From assembly GCA_036897485.1 (NCBI GenBank), contig JAYMTF010001319.1, positions 1 to 24,291 of the forward strand: DNA of 24,291 bases, written 5' to 3'. The translations under genes were made by a program, and so were the position numbers. Under the pieces are notes generated by a model. The model was given only the letters and a program-made list of their open reading frames with translations. It searched no databases and was not told the DNA's origin. The stretch is from Pelargonium nanum (Eukaryota > Streptophyta > Magnoliopsida > Geraniales > Geraniaceae). Below are positions 1-8,312 of this stretch, piece after piece (the stretch's first letter is position 1; each line of letters opens with the position of its first letter).

Positions 1-570
1 AGCTATTTTGTGCTCATGAGCTTGTTTGACCAGCTCATGAGCTAATCCAAACACCCAGTAAGTGTCCATATGGAAAAGGGAACAAGAAATTCTAAATTTG
101 AATCGATGGTGTTTAATCCTAATTTTTGAAGACCCGCGAAAGTGTTGGCTTCTCATCCACATCATCGTACAAATGCGATCCTATTTGAATTCAAATCTTA
201 AGAATTTCTCTTGGCTAGGTTATTGTTCTTTCCACATAGCAGAATTAAGAGTTTAATTGGGACATGTTGTGTCCCATGGTCATGTGGTATATTGGGTTTG
301 CACGCAATGCTCTCCTCTTTCAAGAGAAGGTGGTCGGAATAGGGGAAATGGTCCTCAAGACTAAAAGCTTTAGCTATTCGTTACTTGCTTGTGTGGCTAT
401 TACCGACCCCTCTTCCCCCTCTTTCGATGTTTGGTGCTCTTTCCCGGCTTCGATTTTAATTAGTAATTTTTTGTACTTCTTTTTCTCTTTTGTATTTTTA
501 TTTTTTTCGTTTTCGAATTTATAATGAAAGTACCGCTTGTTAATAATAAAAAAATAAAAATAATAAAGTA
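1..570 (+). mobile_element. Possible LINE (non-LTR retrotransposon) 3' remnant
   Basis: No intact gene is visible. A short open stretch at 264-524 reads WYIGFARNALLFQ near its start. This resembles the tryptophan/arginine-asparagine signature that often follows the zinc-binding reverse-transcriptase-associated region of plant LINE proteins. It is followed by a T-rich tail and then an A-rich end (TAATAATAAAAAAATAAAAA, about 541-562), as expected for the 3' end of a retrotransposed LINE on the + strand. There is no catalytic motif, and an upstream open stretch at 62-256 shows nothing recognisable. This is a weak homology impression, not a firm family call; ordinary intergenic DNA is the alternative. 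Confidence 0.3.
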
Positions 571-780
571 TTCCTTAACACATGATTATGGAGATAAAGA
601 GTATATAAATCACACTAACTAATTTTTCCTTAGTTTTTCTCAAAAAAGAAATAAAGACTCATTTTAGAACGTATTGAGTATTTTTTTTAATTATAAGTAC
701 CCTTCAATACCTTTTTTTAAAAATAAAAAAAAAGTAGTTCCAACATACCAGGTATACTCATATATATTCATGTTTTTCAT
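571..780. other. AT-rich intergenic DNA, no gene seen
   Basis: The stretch is dominated by A and T runs and has no open frame or recognisable element. It separates the possible LINE end from the first P450 relic. Confidence 0.6.
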
Positions 781-1104
781 ATTCAGTTTACACTGTTTTT
801 GTTGTTTGTCATAACTTTGTGCATGTAGTCTTTTCTACAACTCTTGTTGGTGTTGGACTCACAAGAACATGCATACATGTCAATTGTTGAAATACTAGTT
901 ACTCACCCTTTCTTTTTTTAAGGAACTAGTTAGTCACAGCTTGAAATACTAGTTACTCTTTCATCTATCAACTTCAACTTTCAGGTTTAACAAAAGTCTG
1001 TCTCCAGACAGAGGTGATCATCCAAGACTGTTCTTTCTTCTGCTTTCTCCTCAAAATGATGCTGAGATGGTTTAATTTTACAGAAAACTTGTGAAGACAA
1101 GTGA
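781..1104 (+). pseudogene. Relics of a CYP749A-like P450 gene (copy A)
   Basis: Two short patches match other P450 copies in this window. Bases 781-834 align without gaps to 3610-3663, the intron just before exon 2 of copy B, with about 46 of 54 identical. Bases 1074-1104 are identical over 31 bases to 9791-9821, the intron 3/exon 4 junction of the intact copy D, including the acceptor TTTTACAG and the first exon-4 codons. The order on the + strand matches the intact gene. Everything between the patches is unrecognisable and contains an 18-base direct repeat, TTGAAATACTAGTTACTC, at 887-904 and 941-958. There is no coding capacity. It shows that the P450 array once reached to the left of the sulfotransferase gene. 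Confidence 0.6.
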
Positions 1105-1273
1105 TGACGGTTCTTCCAATACTCTTGTTACTTATTTGAAAACATGACACAATACAAATAACATAGCATTGCAATGCATATTATCACAATATCACCACCA
1201 ACTGTACCACCTTCTACTCATACTTGTGAACAAGAAGCAAGCATGAGACTTAATTATTACATACTCAGAAAAT

Positions 1274-2260
1274 TTAAAATTTAAACCCAGAATCATGCAA
1301 CTTTTCTTCAATGATACAATCAAACTTTTCTACCATATCAGTTGTTAGAACTTTTGTCCAATCTCCAACTTTACCTTTTCGGAAAAAAGCTTCGTTGGGG
1401 GCTCCAGTCACTAACCTTCCGATCTTGTTCACTTCCAAGTTGCTCAATACATCGAAGCTGCATAACTTTGAGATTTCATCTGGCGTACCTTTGGTCTCTT
1501 CTTCTAGTGTAAATGGACACTCCAAGAACTCAGCAAGCCTCCTCAGCTGAGCAGCAGGTTGTTCTTTAACCTCCTCGTACTTCAAAAACAACACCTTGTG
1601 AGGATTTTTCAAACTTTCGTTCCAGTAACCCAAAACATGATCCCATAAAGGACCATACAATATCACGCCATTACAAAAGCAATCAAACACGTCTTCAAGC
1701 TTGAAGGGGTCCCATTCTTTGGGTCTCATCTTCTCAATGAAATGCCAATGCGAAACAAGCGTATCCTTAGGGTTTCTACACATGTACACAATCTTGCAAG
1801 ACGTGTCCTTGATGGATGTTGGCAACATTGGGAATGGTATGTGGGTCGCAAAGAGCCTCGGGGATGGGAAGATGGAGAGATCGGGAAGCTCTCTCTGACG
1901 ATACACTCCAACCTCCAAGATCGGCACAAGATCATGAGGGTTGGTCGTGAGCAAAGGATGTTGATCTTGATCAAGAAACCGAGACCTATTCAACAAAGCA
2001 AACGTCATAGCCATCAACCAAGTGGTGCCTGCTTTTGGGTAGGAAGCCAAAATGGTGTCCGTATCTTGAGCTTTGAAGTGCTTTTGGGTTGCAAGAACAC
2101 CTTGGAGGAGCTTAGCGTGAAACCAAAAACCCTCGTACCGATACATAGTACCACCATGATAGCCTGTTTCTCTTGGAAGGCTTGAGAGTAAGTCTCGAAA
2201 CTCGTCGGTTAGGTCATCTTCTTGCAGGAGATCCTTCATCGAAGCCTTCGTGCTGGTCAT
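1274..2260 (-). CDS. Plant cytosolic sulfotransferase (SOT family)
   Basis: An intact, single-exon 328-aa protein; plant SOT genes are usually intronless and 300-350 aa. The family transfers sulfate from PAPS to hydroxyl groups of small molecules (flavonoids, hydroxyjasmonate, brassinosteroids, desulfoglucosinolates) in the cytosol. The 5'-phosphosulfate loop YPKAGTTW is at residues 74-81. The probable catalytic His140 lies in FATHIPFPMLP. The 3'-phosphate-binding Arg162 and Ser170 lie in CRNPKDTLVS. The C-terminal PAPS motif RKGKVGDW is at 294-301. No signal peptide or membrane segment is seen, as expected for a soluble enzyme. Met1 was chosen because it is the first in-frame ATG; Met8 is a possible later start. 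A TATA-like box lies about 50 bases upstream. The substrate cannot be told from sequence. The gene sits inside the footprint of the P450 array but is on the opposite strand. Confidence 0.95.
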   Translation of the reverse strand: MTSTKASMKDLLQEDDLTDEFRDLLSSLPRETGYHGGTMYRYEGFWFHAKLLQGVLATQKHFKAQDTDTILASYPKAGTTWLMAMTFALLNRSRFLDQDQHPLLTTNPHDLVPILEVGVYRQRELPDLSIFPSPRLFATHIPFPMLPTSIKDTSCKIVYMCRNPKDTLVSHWHFIEKMRPKEWDPFKLEDVFDCFCNGVILYGPLWDHVLGYWNESLKNPHKVLFLKYEEVKEQPAAQLRRLAEFLECPFTLEEETKGTPDEISKLCSFDVLSNLEVNKIGRLVTGAPNEAFFRKGKVGDWTKVLTTDMVEKFDCIIEEKLHDSGFKF

Positions 2261-2310
2261 CTTCTTGCAGGTAGTGTTGTAGCTTTCTTGATCACATTGT
2301 CAAGTGTGTG

Positions 2311-2316
2311 TATATA
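2311..2316 (-). promoter_or_regulatory. TATA box of the sulfotransferase gene
   Basis: On the minus strand this reads CTATATACAC, 51 bases before the ATG, which would give a short 5' leader of roughly 20-30 bases. Position and sequence fit a plant TATA box; nothing else in 2261-2400 competes. Confidence 0.55.
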
Positions 2317-2399
2317 GAGAAAGAATTCACATTTGGTTAATTGGTTCATGTAGCATTCGAGTTTGAGTTGTTGATACTACAACTTGTGAAATCAATGCT

Positions 2400-2609
2400 C
2401 AACCACTCGATCATATTAAGAACCACACGTTTCTGGGCCAAGCAAATAATTGAGTCTCAAAAGTGCTCATTTTTCTATTTTTCAATGGATTAAATTTAAT
2501 GGTTGGTGGCACACTGGTCCCAAAGAAATTAAGACAAAATTTGAATTATTTGTGTGAATTCTAATTTTTCTCAAGACCCACCACAACCAGCAGCCTATGA
2601 TTTTGCTGT
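2400..2609. other. Intergenic DNA, sulfotransferase upstream region
   Basis: AT-rich DNA with no open frame or repeat recognised. It probably includes the distal promoter of the minus-strand sulfotransferase. Confidence 0.5.
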
Positions 2610-3345
2610 ATTCTGTCGGCATACTAATTTCTAGTACTTTTTGTGTGAATTATATGATCATAGGATTGGTGACGATACTAATAGAATTCATATGTATCTT
2701 ATGATCACACGACTAGATATTGTTTATGTATCTTATGATCACACGACCAGATATTGTCTATGCAGTACATCGGAATCAGTCTTCTTTTCATCTTGATGTT
2801 GGCAACGTATTCTTCGCTATGTTGAAGGAACTCTGCACTATGATTTTCATTATCTGATTGATTCATGAATTCAGTTTCGTGCTTTTTTCAGTATCGATTG
2901 GGAATGAGACCTTACAGATCGTCGTTCTACTGTAATGGTTTCTGCTTCTACCTCGATAAGGCCCTCATTTTCTAAAGAAGAAACAAACTATTGTCTCTCG
3001 TTCTATTATAGATTATGGATTTTGGGCTCTTGTAGATACTACCACATAGCTAGCTATGGTTACAATGGTTACTTAGTGATATGAAAGTCGTGTCTAAATC
3101 GTCCACTCCTATAGTCAAAGCGTAATTCTAATCACTCATAATGATGTGAGAAGACCAAACACATAAAAATTGATTGTCATATCACTAGCACGGATTTCGC
3201 ACGAGATGCTCTGTCTTGTGCTTGTCTCGTCATCTAATCTGTTGGCGGATACCTTCACCAAATCTTTTTCTTCAAAAAAGATCTCCTATCTAATTTTCAA
3301 ACTCAATCTGGTTGCTATCTAACCACACCTTGAGTTTAGAAAAGA
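2610..3345 (+). mobile_element. Degenerate Ty1-copia retrotransposon fragment (end of pol)
   Basis: Conceptual reading in shifting frames recovers the order expected of a copia polyprotein. Near 2640-2670 there is a decayed remnant of the reverse-transcriptase active-site region with stop codons. Around 2740-2840 come RPDIVYAVHR-like and RILRYVEGTLHY-like segments. From about 2890 there are RNase H-like pieces (DRRST, then SKEET near the usual serine-rich segment). At about 3230-3310 is the C-terminal LADTFTKSF-like segment. Multiple stops and frameshifts make it dead. Most of gag, integrase and the front of RT are absent. The T- and A-rich DNA after 3345 may be LTR remnant, but no clean LTR ends were found. 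Confidence 0.75.
2691..2758 (+). repeat. 34-base tandem duplication within the copia relic
   Basis: Bases 2691-2724 and 2725-2758 are adjacent copies of a 34-base unit beginning TATGTATCTTATGATCACAC, with two mismatches. The duplication lies in the decayed reverse-transcriptase part and probably arose after the element lost function. Confidence 0.8.
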
Positions 3346-3579
3346 GTCGACTCTTTATACAGAGAGCTTGTACTATATAAACACGACTTGTATTGTTATT
3401 TGTCACTGACAAGTATATAAACAACACATAAATTGAGTTATTTATTATACGTTTGACGCATTGTGATTCGAGCTAATCACAGATTCCCCATATTTTTTTC
3501 CTCATATGCACACATTGAATAAGCTATGTAACAACAAAAAATTGAGTACACAAACTACTCTGTTCATGACTTCAAGTTG
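3346..3579. other. Intergenic DNA, possible LTR remnant
   Basis: AT-rich sequence between the copia relic and P450 copy B. Two TATATAAAC-like strings, near 3374 and 3413, would suit an LTR promoter, but no terminal repeats or target-site duplication could be recognised. Confidence 0.35.
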
Positions 3580-4017
3580 ACATTTCATTGGTAGTTTATA
3601 GATTTTAATACTCAATTTACACTATTTTTATTGTTTGTTGTAACTTTGTGCATTTAGTCTTTGCAGGAATGAATTTTCTGAACTGGTTTGGTCCTAAAGT
3701 TCAACTGGCTGTCTGTTCCTGAAATGATCAAATTGATACTAAACAAAAAAAGATGGGGACTACCCAAAATCCAAACTAGAAGGTCATTCAAGAAAGCTAT
3801 TTGGAGATGGACTTTCAGTGTCCGAAGGTGAAAGCTATCTTTTATAACTATAGAAGCTCACGGAAAGAGTGGTTAACGAAGCTAAAATCGATATCTCAAT
3901 GATTCTGCAACACAATAGATTCACACTGTCAACAAATTATGTGCACTCGCCAGTTCAGTTTGTCACACTCTATACCCCCAACATGGTTTGCAAATTAATC
4001 TCCAGGAATTAACATAA
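3580..4017 (+). pseudogene. CYP749A-like P450 pseudogene (copy B)
   Basis: An intron-like lead-in ends in TTTGCAG at 3660-3666 and is followed by exon 2 (3667 to about 3829), closely matching exon 2 of intact copy D. A 2-base deletion near the LAVCS region shifts the frame. The copy then loses the rest of exon 2, exons 3 and 4 and most of exon 5. It resumes at about 3868 with the C-terminal tail (NEAKI...RFTLS...YVHSPVQFVTL) and a stop at 4015-4017. The heme-binding cysteine loop, ExxR and I-helix motifs are all missing, so it cannot encode a working P450. Its tail lies 92 bases from the stop of the facing J copy B. Confidence 0.85.
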
Positions 4018-4109
4018 ACTTCTAATTAAAGTTGTATCAACAACAGATATGATGAGTATCTTCTAGAACAAAAACTCGTACCTTGTTGTTAGCATTCAGT
4101 TACATGAAA

Positions 4110-5576
4110 TCAAGACAGTAATTTCAGCTTCATGCGAGAAATAAGCTTAAATTTTTCCTCAGCTTCAACCTGCTGTTGAATGTTCGTTCTTGAGGCTCGG
4201 TCTGGGTGAAACCTTAGCGCTGCTCGTTTATATGCTGCATTCACCTGTTATTGGACACAATACAATTGTGATAATATGTACTTTTAGTATAGGATGTTTA
4301 AGATAATCTAGTCAACATTTCGATCAAGATTAAACGTTTTGTGCCATTCAAATTAGATGTGCGTCTAAATGGAACAGACCTCATTAGAAGTAGGTTCAAG
4401 ACCACCTCCCACAATTATTCCTAAGCCCCCAAGTAATGATGCCATATCAGTGCACGTCTCTTCCAAGTTGCGAAGCTCCTCTCTTGTTTCCACTCGAAGC
4501 TGCTCCTTTAAGTTCATACATTCTTCGTCCTGAAATTTGGAATCAATATGTAACAGATCAAATAAGTTATGCAAAGGAACAATAAATCCACACCTTCTTT
4601 TGTGTGTCTCTTAGTTCCTCTACTCGCTGCTTCTGTCTTTTCTCCATGTCTAATATACGCACAGTTTCAACCATTTTTCTTTTCCTTAACCTCTGTGCCT
4701 CTTTTCCCTGAAAAAGAAAAGAATTTCTCAGTCAGTTCATGTACAGCTACAACTACCGAGTTATTTTCAAATAATGTTGCCTATTTATCGTTACATTTGA
4801 GTTCTAGCATAGCACCCCTTCTTTTGCAAGATGTTACAGAAACACGGGAGTTAGGCAAAAACACTGTAAAATAGCACAATCATGCACTACCATATATGAA
4901 TATATATATAGCTTAAGAACACATGCCAGAGCACATTTAAGCAGATGCCAGTAGAAAGATACATTATTGTCTCTAATGTTACCGATATCTCTGAATACAA
5001 TAGTCTAGTTAAATATGTCGCAAGCATCAATGTTCTCTAGTTAAAAATGAATCAGCATGGATTAAACTGAACTAGATTAACAAAATGATACAAGTGACTA
5101 ACCTGAACTTGTATCTGCAGCTGCCTGGCTGCCCATTCTTCTTTCATTGCTCGCTTATATTCATCGGTCTCCTTAAGCTTTTCTCGTTTACTAACTATAT
5201 TTTCATAAACTGCATCTTGGTCGTCATCATGTGCTTGACCATTGCACTCTGAATCAGCAGAAGGTTCCTTCAGATCAATCTGTGTTTCATTACATTCAGT
5301 GTAGCACAAGGCAGGTACTTCCTCAGAATCTGGTTTCTCCTTTTCTTGGAAACCAGCTTCTTCATTACTGAATTCCAACATGCCACACACTAAGCTGCTG
5401 AAGATAAAAGACTCTTCAGGCATAGCCTTTTCTTGTTCCTTGAAACAAATAGTTCTCAGATGATTATCTTGCTTGTCATCACCTTGTTCTTGATTGGACC
5501 ATAAAGAAGATTCTTGAAGACTCTGCTCTTCATCACCAGAACAAGCTGGCCCAGATTGCACACAAGAACTTGCCAT
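4110..5576 (-). CDS. Short J-domain protein paralog (J copy B), four exons
   Basis: Exons are 5576-5103, 4707-4594, 4529-4380 and 4244-4110, all phase 0, each bounded by AG acceptors and GT donors. Together they give an open 290-aa protein. Residues 1-158 are an acidic, low-complexity head ending in KREKLKETDEYKRAMKEEW. Residues 159-196 are a basic, coiled-coil-like exon. Residues 197-290 hold a C-terminal J domain with HPD in ALRFHPDRAS and a final EEKFKLISRM helix. Exons 2-4 match the full-length gene at 12185-14936 almost codon for codon (exon 3 is one codon shorter). Only the last part of exon 1 matches; the SIM-like and acid-tract N-terminus is absent. An acceptor at about 5631 (TCTTCAG) suggests a 5' UTR exon. 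No defect is visible, but expression is unproven; J proteins act as Hsp70 co-chaperones. Confidence 0.65.
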
Positions 5577-5880
5577 CCTGGAGATGTTGGAGTAAGCTGC
5601 TTTTCAAATCCTTATACAGCATCTTGGGAACCTGAAGAGTCATAAAAAAAATTAATTTGTCATGAACTGGTAAGAAGACCTTTCTGCTCCCAAAGTAATG
5701 CAGTAAAAAATGAACAGTAAATAGTAAGCATAGCATTAAAATATAATTAATAAATAATTCAATCCATTGATAGACTGCTAACTACAACTGCTTTACAAAT
5801 ATAAATTTCCCACTTTGAGAGGCTAAAATAAAAAAACATGTCACTTAACACATCAATGAAAGAAGCTATTATCCTCATAT
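5577..5880 (-). other. Upstream flank of J copy B
   Basis: This sequence matches the flank of J copy D at 11709-12110 (shared patches such as ACAACTGCTTTACAAATATA) and remnants at 6945-7060. It includes the acceptor-like TCTTCAG upstream of the first exon. It appears to be the old intron preceding exon 1 of this gene, now possibly serving as a promoter. Confidence 0.5.
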
Positions 5881-5889
5881 CAGCTTGTT

Positions 5890-6217
5890 TCTATCGTGTA
5901 TAGAGCTTTGTCACTAGTGTAGACATAGAGGCCAGAGACAAGCCAAGATCTATGGCTCAATGCTTGTTGTTCATTTTGGTCAAGACAAGCATACAAGAAG
6001 TTGAAAATGGGCACTAAACAATGCCATAACTGACAATTTGTTCTAGAAACACTTTCTACAATGTCAAATGACATAACTAGAAGACAATGTGATTGCTCTT
6101 ATAGGTTTCTTATTCTTGGTTTTCTTGATGCTTGTCCTGTAGGTGTTGTCCCCATAAGGATTCCACAGGCTTTTATAATGCAGACAGTTAAATCATTTTG
6201 GCTTCGTGTTTGAAAAA
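5890..6217 (+). promoter_or_regulatory. Duplicated 5' flank of P450 copy C
   Basis: Collinear with 7925-8312 upstream of the intact P450 (shared GTTCTAGAAACACTTTCTAC, GGCTTTTATAATGCAGA and more), but without about 100 bases present at roughly 7978-8070. A third partial copy is at about 7730-7830. It shows that the duplicated unit included the P450 promoter. The only TATA-like string is CTTTTATAATG at about 6171-6181. Confidence 0.65.
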
Positions 6218-6664
6218 ATGTCTGAACCAAATCTACTGATCAACCTTGTATCAAATCACATATTCCCCAAAGTTCTGCCTCACATATTCCTCAAATTAAG
6301 CAAAAGGGAAGTGAAACTGGGGAAGTTTGTAGTTCCTGCTGATATGGAAATAATTATTCCAACAATAGCTCTTCACCACAGCCAGCAACTATGGGGAGAA
6401 GATGCAAATCTTTTCAAACCAGAGAGGTTCACAGAAGGAGTGGCAAAAGCTACCAACAACAACTCAGCTGCATTCTTCCGTAAGGTTTAGGCCCTCGAAC
6501 TTGCGTTGGCCTAAACCTTGTGCTTAACGAAGCGAAAATCGCTCTCAATGATTCTGCAACGTTATAGGTTTACACTGTCAGCAAATTATGTTCACTCTCC
6601 ACTGCAGTTTGTCACACTATCCCCACAACATGGATTGCAGATCAATCTCCAGACATTAATATAA
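6218..6664 (+). pseudogene. CYP749A-like P450 pseudogene (copy C), internally deleted
   Basis: The first codons match exon 1 of copy D (MSEP...). The sequence then jumps to the end of exon 1 (SNHIFPKVLPHI), and then straight into exon 5 at KREVKLGKFVVPADMEI. So most of exon 1, exons 2-4 and the start of exon 5, including ExxR, are gone. A single-base deletion at the heme loop (about 6478-6484) shifts the frame and stops at 6490. A further 2-base deletion lies near 6541. The remaining nucleotide match continues through the heme-binding region (CVGLN) to about 6664. The open stretch of about 90 codons (6218-6490) is a fusion of membrane-anchor start and C-terminal piece and is unlikely to function. 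Confidence 0.88.
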
Positions 6665-6757
6665 ACTTCTACGTAAAGTTGTATCAATGACAGATATGAT
6701 GAGTATCATTCTCAAACGAAAATTCATACCTCGTTGTTGATGTTCAGTTACACGAAA

Positions 6758-7060
6758 TCAAGACAAATTTCTGGTTCCTGCGAGAAATAAGCTTAAATTT
6801 CCTCAGCTTCAACCTACTGGCAAATGTTCTCGAGGCTTGATCTGGGTGAAATCTCAGCACTGTCAATAACCATAATTTTCATTTCATAGGAGTAAAAGGC
6901 CAAACAACAACCAAAAACAACATAACATTTCATTATTTAAGATCATTTGGGAAGCCGAGGGCCATGGAAGAAATAAATTTCTCATTGATTGATTCAAGAG
7001 CGGGATGATTTCTTGAACTTTTAGCGATCTTTCTATTGCTCCCAAGTAATGCAGTAAAGA
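6758..7060 (-). pseudogene. J-domain gene remnants (J copy C)
   Basis: Bases 6758-6864 match the last exon of the J genes (FHPDQAS is readable) but are frameshifted. About 80 bases further on, 6945-7060 match the region upstream of exon 1 in J copy B (GTAATGCAGTAAA shared with about 5695-5707). Exons 1-3 are deleted, so this is a non-coding remnant of the same convergent pair. Confidence 0.7.
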
Positions 7061-7700
7061 AAATATATAATCTTTCAATTATCTTGTGACCTTATTTCAA
7101 TGGAGGGAGTGAAATTGGAAATAATGTATGTGATTGATTTGGTTGAAGATTTTAAACTCTTGGAACTATCATGCTTTGAACAAGCATTAGGGAGTGCACT
7201 AACAACTCTGGATTCATTTATCTGCAAACCAAAAGACCGTGACACGACTATGTAGATGCTCAAATCAAGCAGTTTGATTCTTTCAAACATAGTAACTTTA
7301 CCTTTATATTTATGTACTAATAAAGTGAAAAGATCAAGAAATTTCAGTTGATAACTTTTTTACTGAAACTCAACCACTAAAAAAGTTATTTAATTCAACG
7401 GGATGCACAAATTCATAGAAGCATGTAAGATGATAATAAACAAAATGACACCCTTTCATTGGCTTGGTTCACTATCAACATATATTTATGTTAACTTTTT
7501 CTTTTCTAGAAGATGAAAAAGATTGTCAGCAAATGCCTATATCATTACAAATGAAATGCACAAGATTGATAAACTAGCACAATATACAAGTTGGAAAATG
7601 ATGAAAGCATGCATAAGTGATTTCTAATATCACATCGAATCTATATATTTTTAATGTAACTTTGTGATATAATGTCTGAATTTTCTTGCAGTTATGGACA
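7061..7700. other. Intergenic DNA, no gene recognised
   Basis: Apart from a short + strand open stretch of about 51 codons starting near 7099, which resembles nothing I recognise, the sequence is AT-rich and featureless. It separates J copy C from the triplicated P450 5' flank. Confidence 0.5.
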
Positions 7701-7729
7701 AACCAAAACTGTCTTAAGCTAAGAACTCT

Positions 7730-7830
7730 TTGGTCAAGACATGGATAAGCAAATGAAGTGGGCACTAAACACTTTCTACAATGTGACATTAAGTAGAAGA
7801 CAATGTCATATTCGTATAATATTAGTGAAC
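7730..7830 (+). repeat. Partial copy of the P450 5' flank
   Basis: The string GGGCACTAAACACTTTCTAC and the following AGAAGACAATGTCAT match the flanks at 6005-6090 and 8130-8215. A segment of roughly 20 bases (AATGCCATAAC to TTCTAG) is missing. It is probably the stub of another lost P450 copy. Confidence 0.55.
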
Positions 7831-7909
7831 ATTAGATTCTAGATTTTCTTGATAGTAAGTGATGCAAGATACATAAACAAATGTAATGCATGCATGACTA
7901 ATTAAGGAT

Positions 7910-8312
7910 ATGCCTTTATCATGTAAAGAGCTCTGTCACTTGTGTAGACTATTGAGGCCAGGAGACAAAAAAATGAGGTAAGCACATTTTGCACATTTTT
8001 TCACCAATAGATTTTCTCAATACATAGTTCTCAACTATCTGTCATCTGGTTTCATAGCAACCAACAACATGTCAAGATCTATGACTCAACCCTTGTTGTC
8101 CATTAGGTCAAGACAAGCACAAGAAGCTAAAAATGGGCTCTAAACAATGCCATAAATGACAATCTGTTCTAGAAACACTTTCTACAATGTCCAATGTCAT
8201 AGCTAGAAGACAATATCAGATCACTGTTCTTGGTTTCTCGTTCTTGATTTTTGTATTCCAAAGGCTTTTATAATGCAGAAAGTTACTTCATGTTGGCTAT
8301 GTGTTTGAGAAA
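7910..8312 (+). promoter_or_regulatory. 5' flank and probable promoter of the intact P450
   Basis: Collinear with the flank of copy C. A TATA-like CTTTTATAATG lies at about 8265-8275, roughly 40 bases before the ATG. About 100 bases near 7978-8070 are absent from copy C, so they are either inserted here or deleted there. No further regulatory site could be assigned with confidence. Confidence 0.45.

Noticed and set aside
36..60. A third MITE-like end (TAATCCAAACAC) at the window start
   Set aside because: Only about a dozen bases match the end of the element in P450 intron 2, too few to call.
1311..2185. Open frames on both strands inside the sulfotransferase gene
   Set aside because: They are shadows of a long GC-richer coding exon whose real frame has all sulfotransferase motifs.
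7099..7254. Small + strand gene of about 51 codons
   Set aside because: It has an ATG and a stop but no recognisable motif, promoter or relative in the window, and length alone is within chance.
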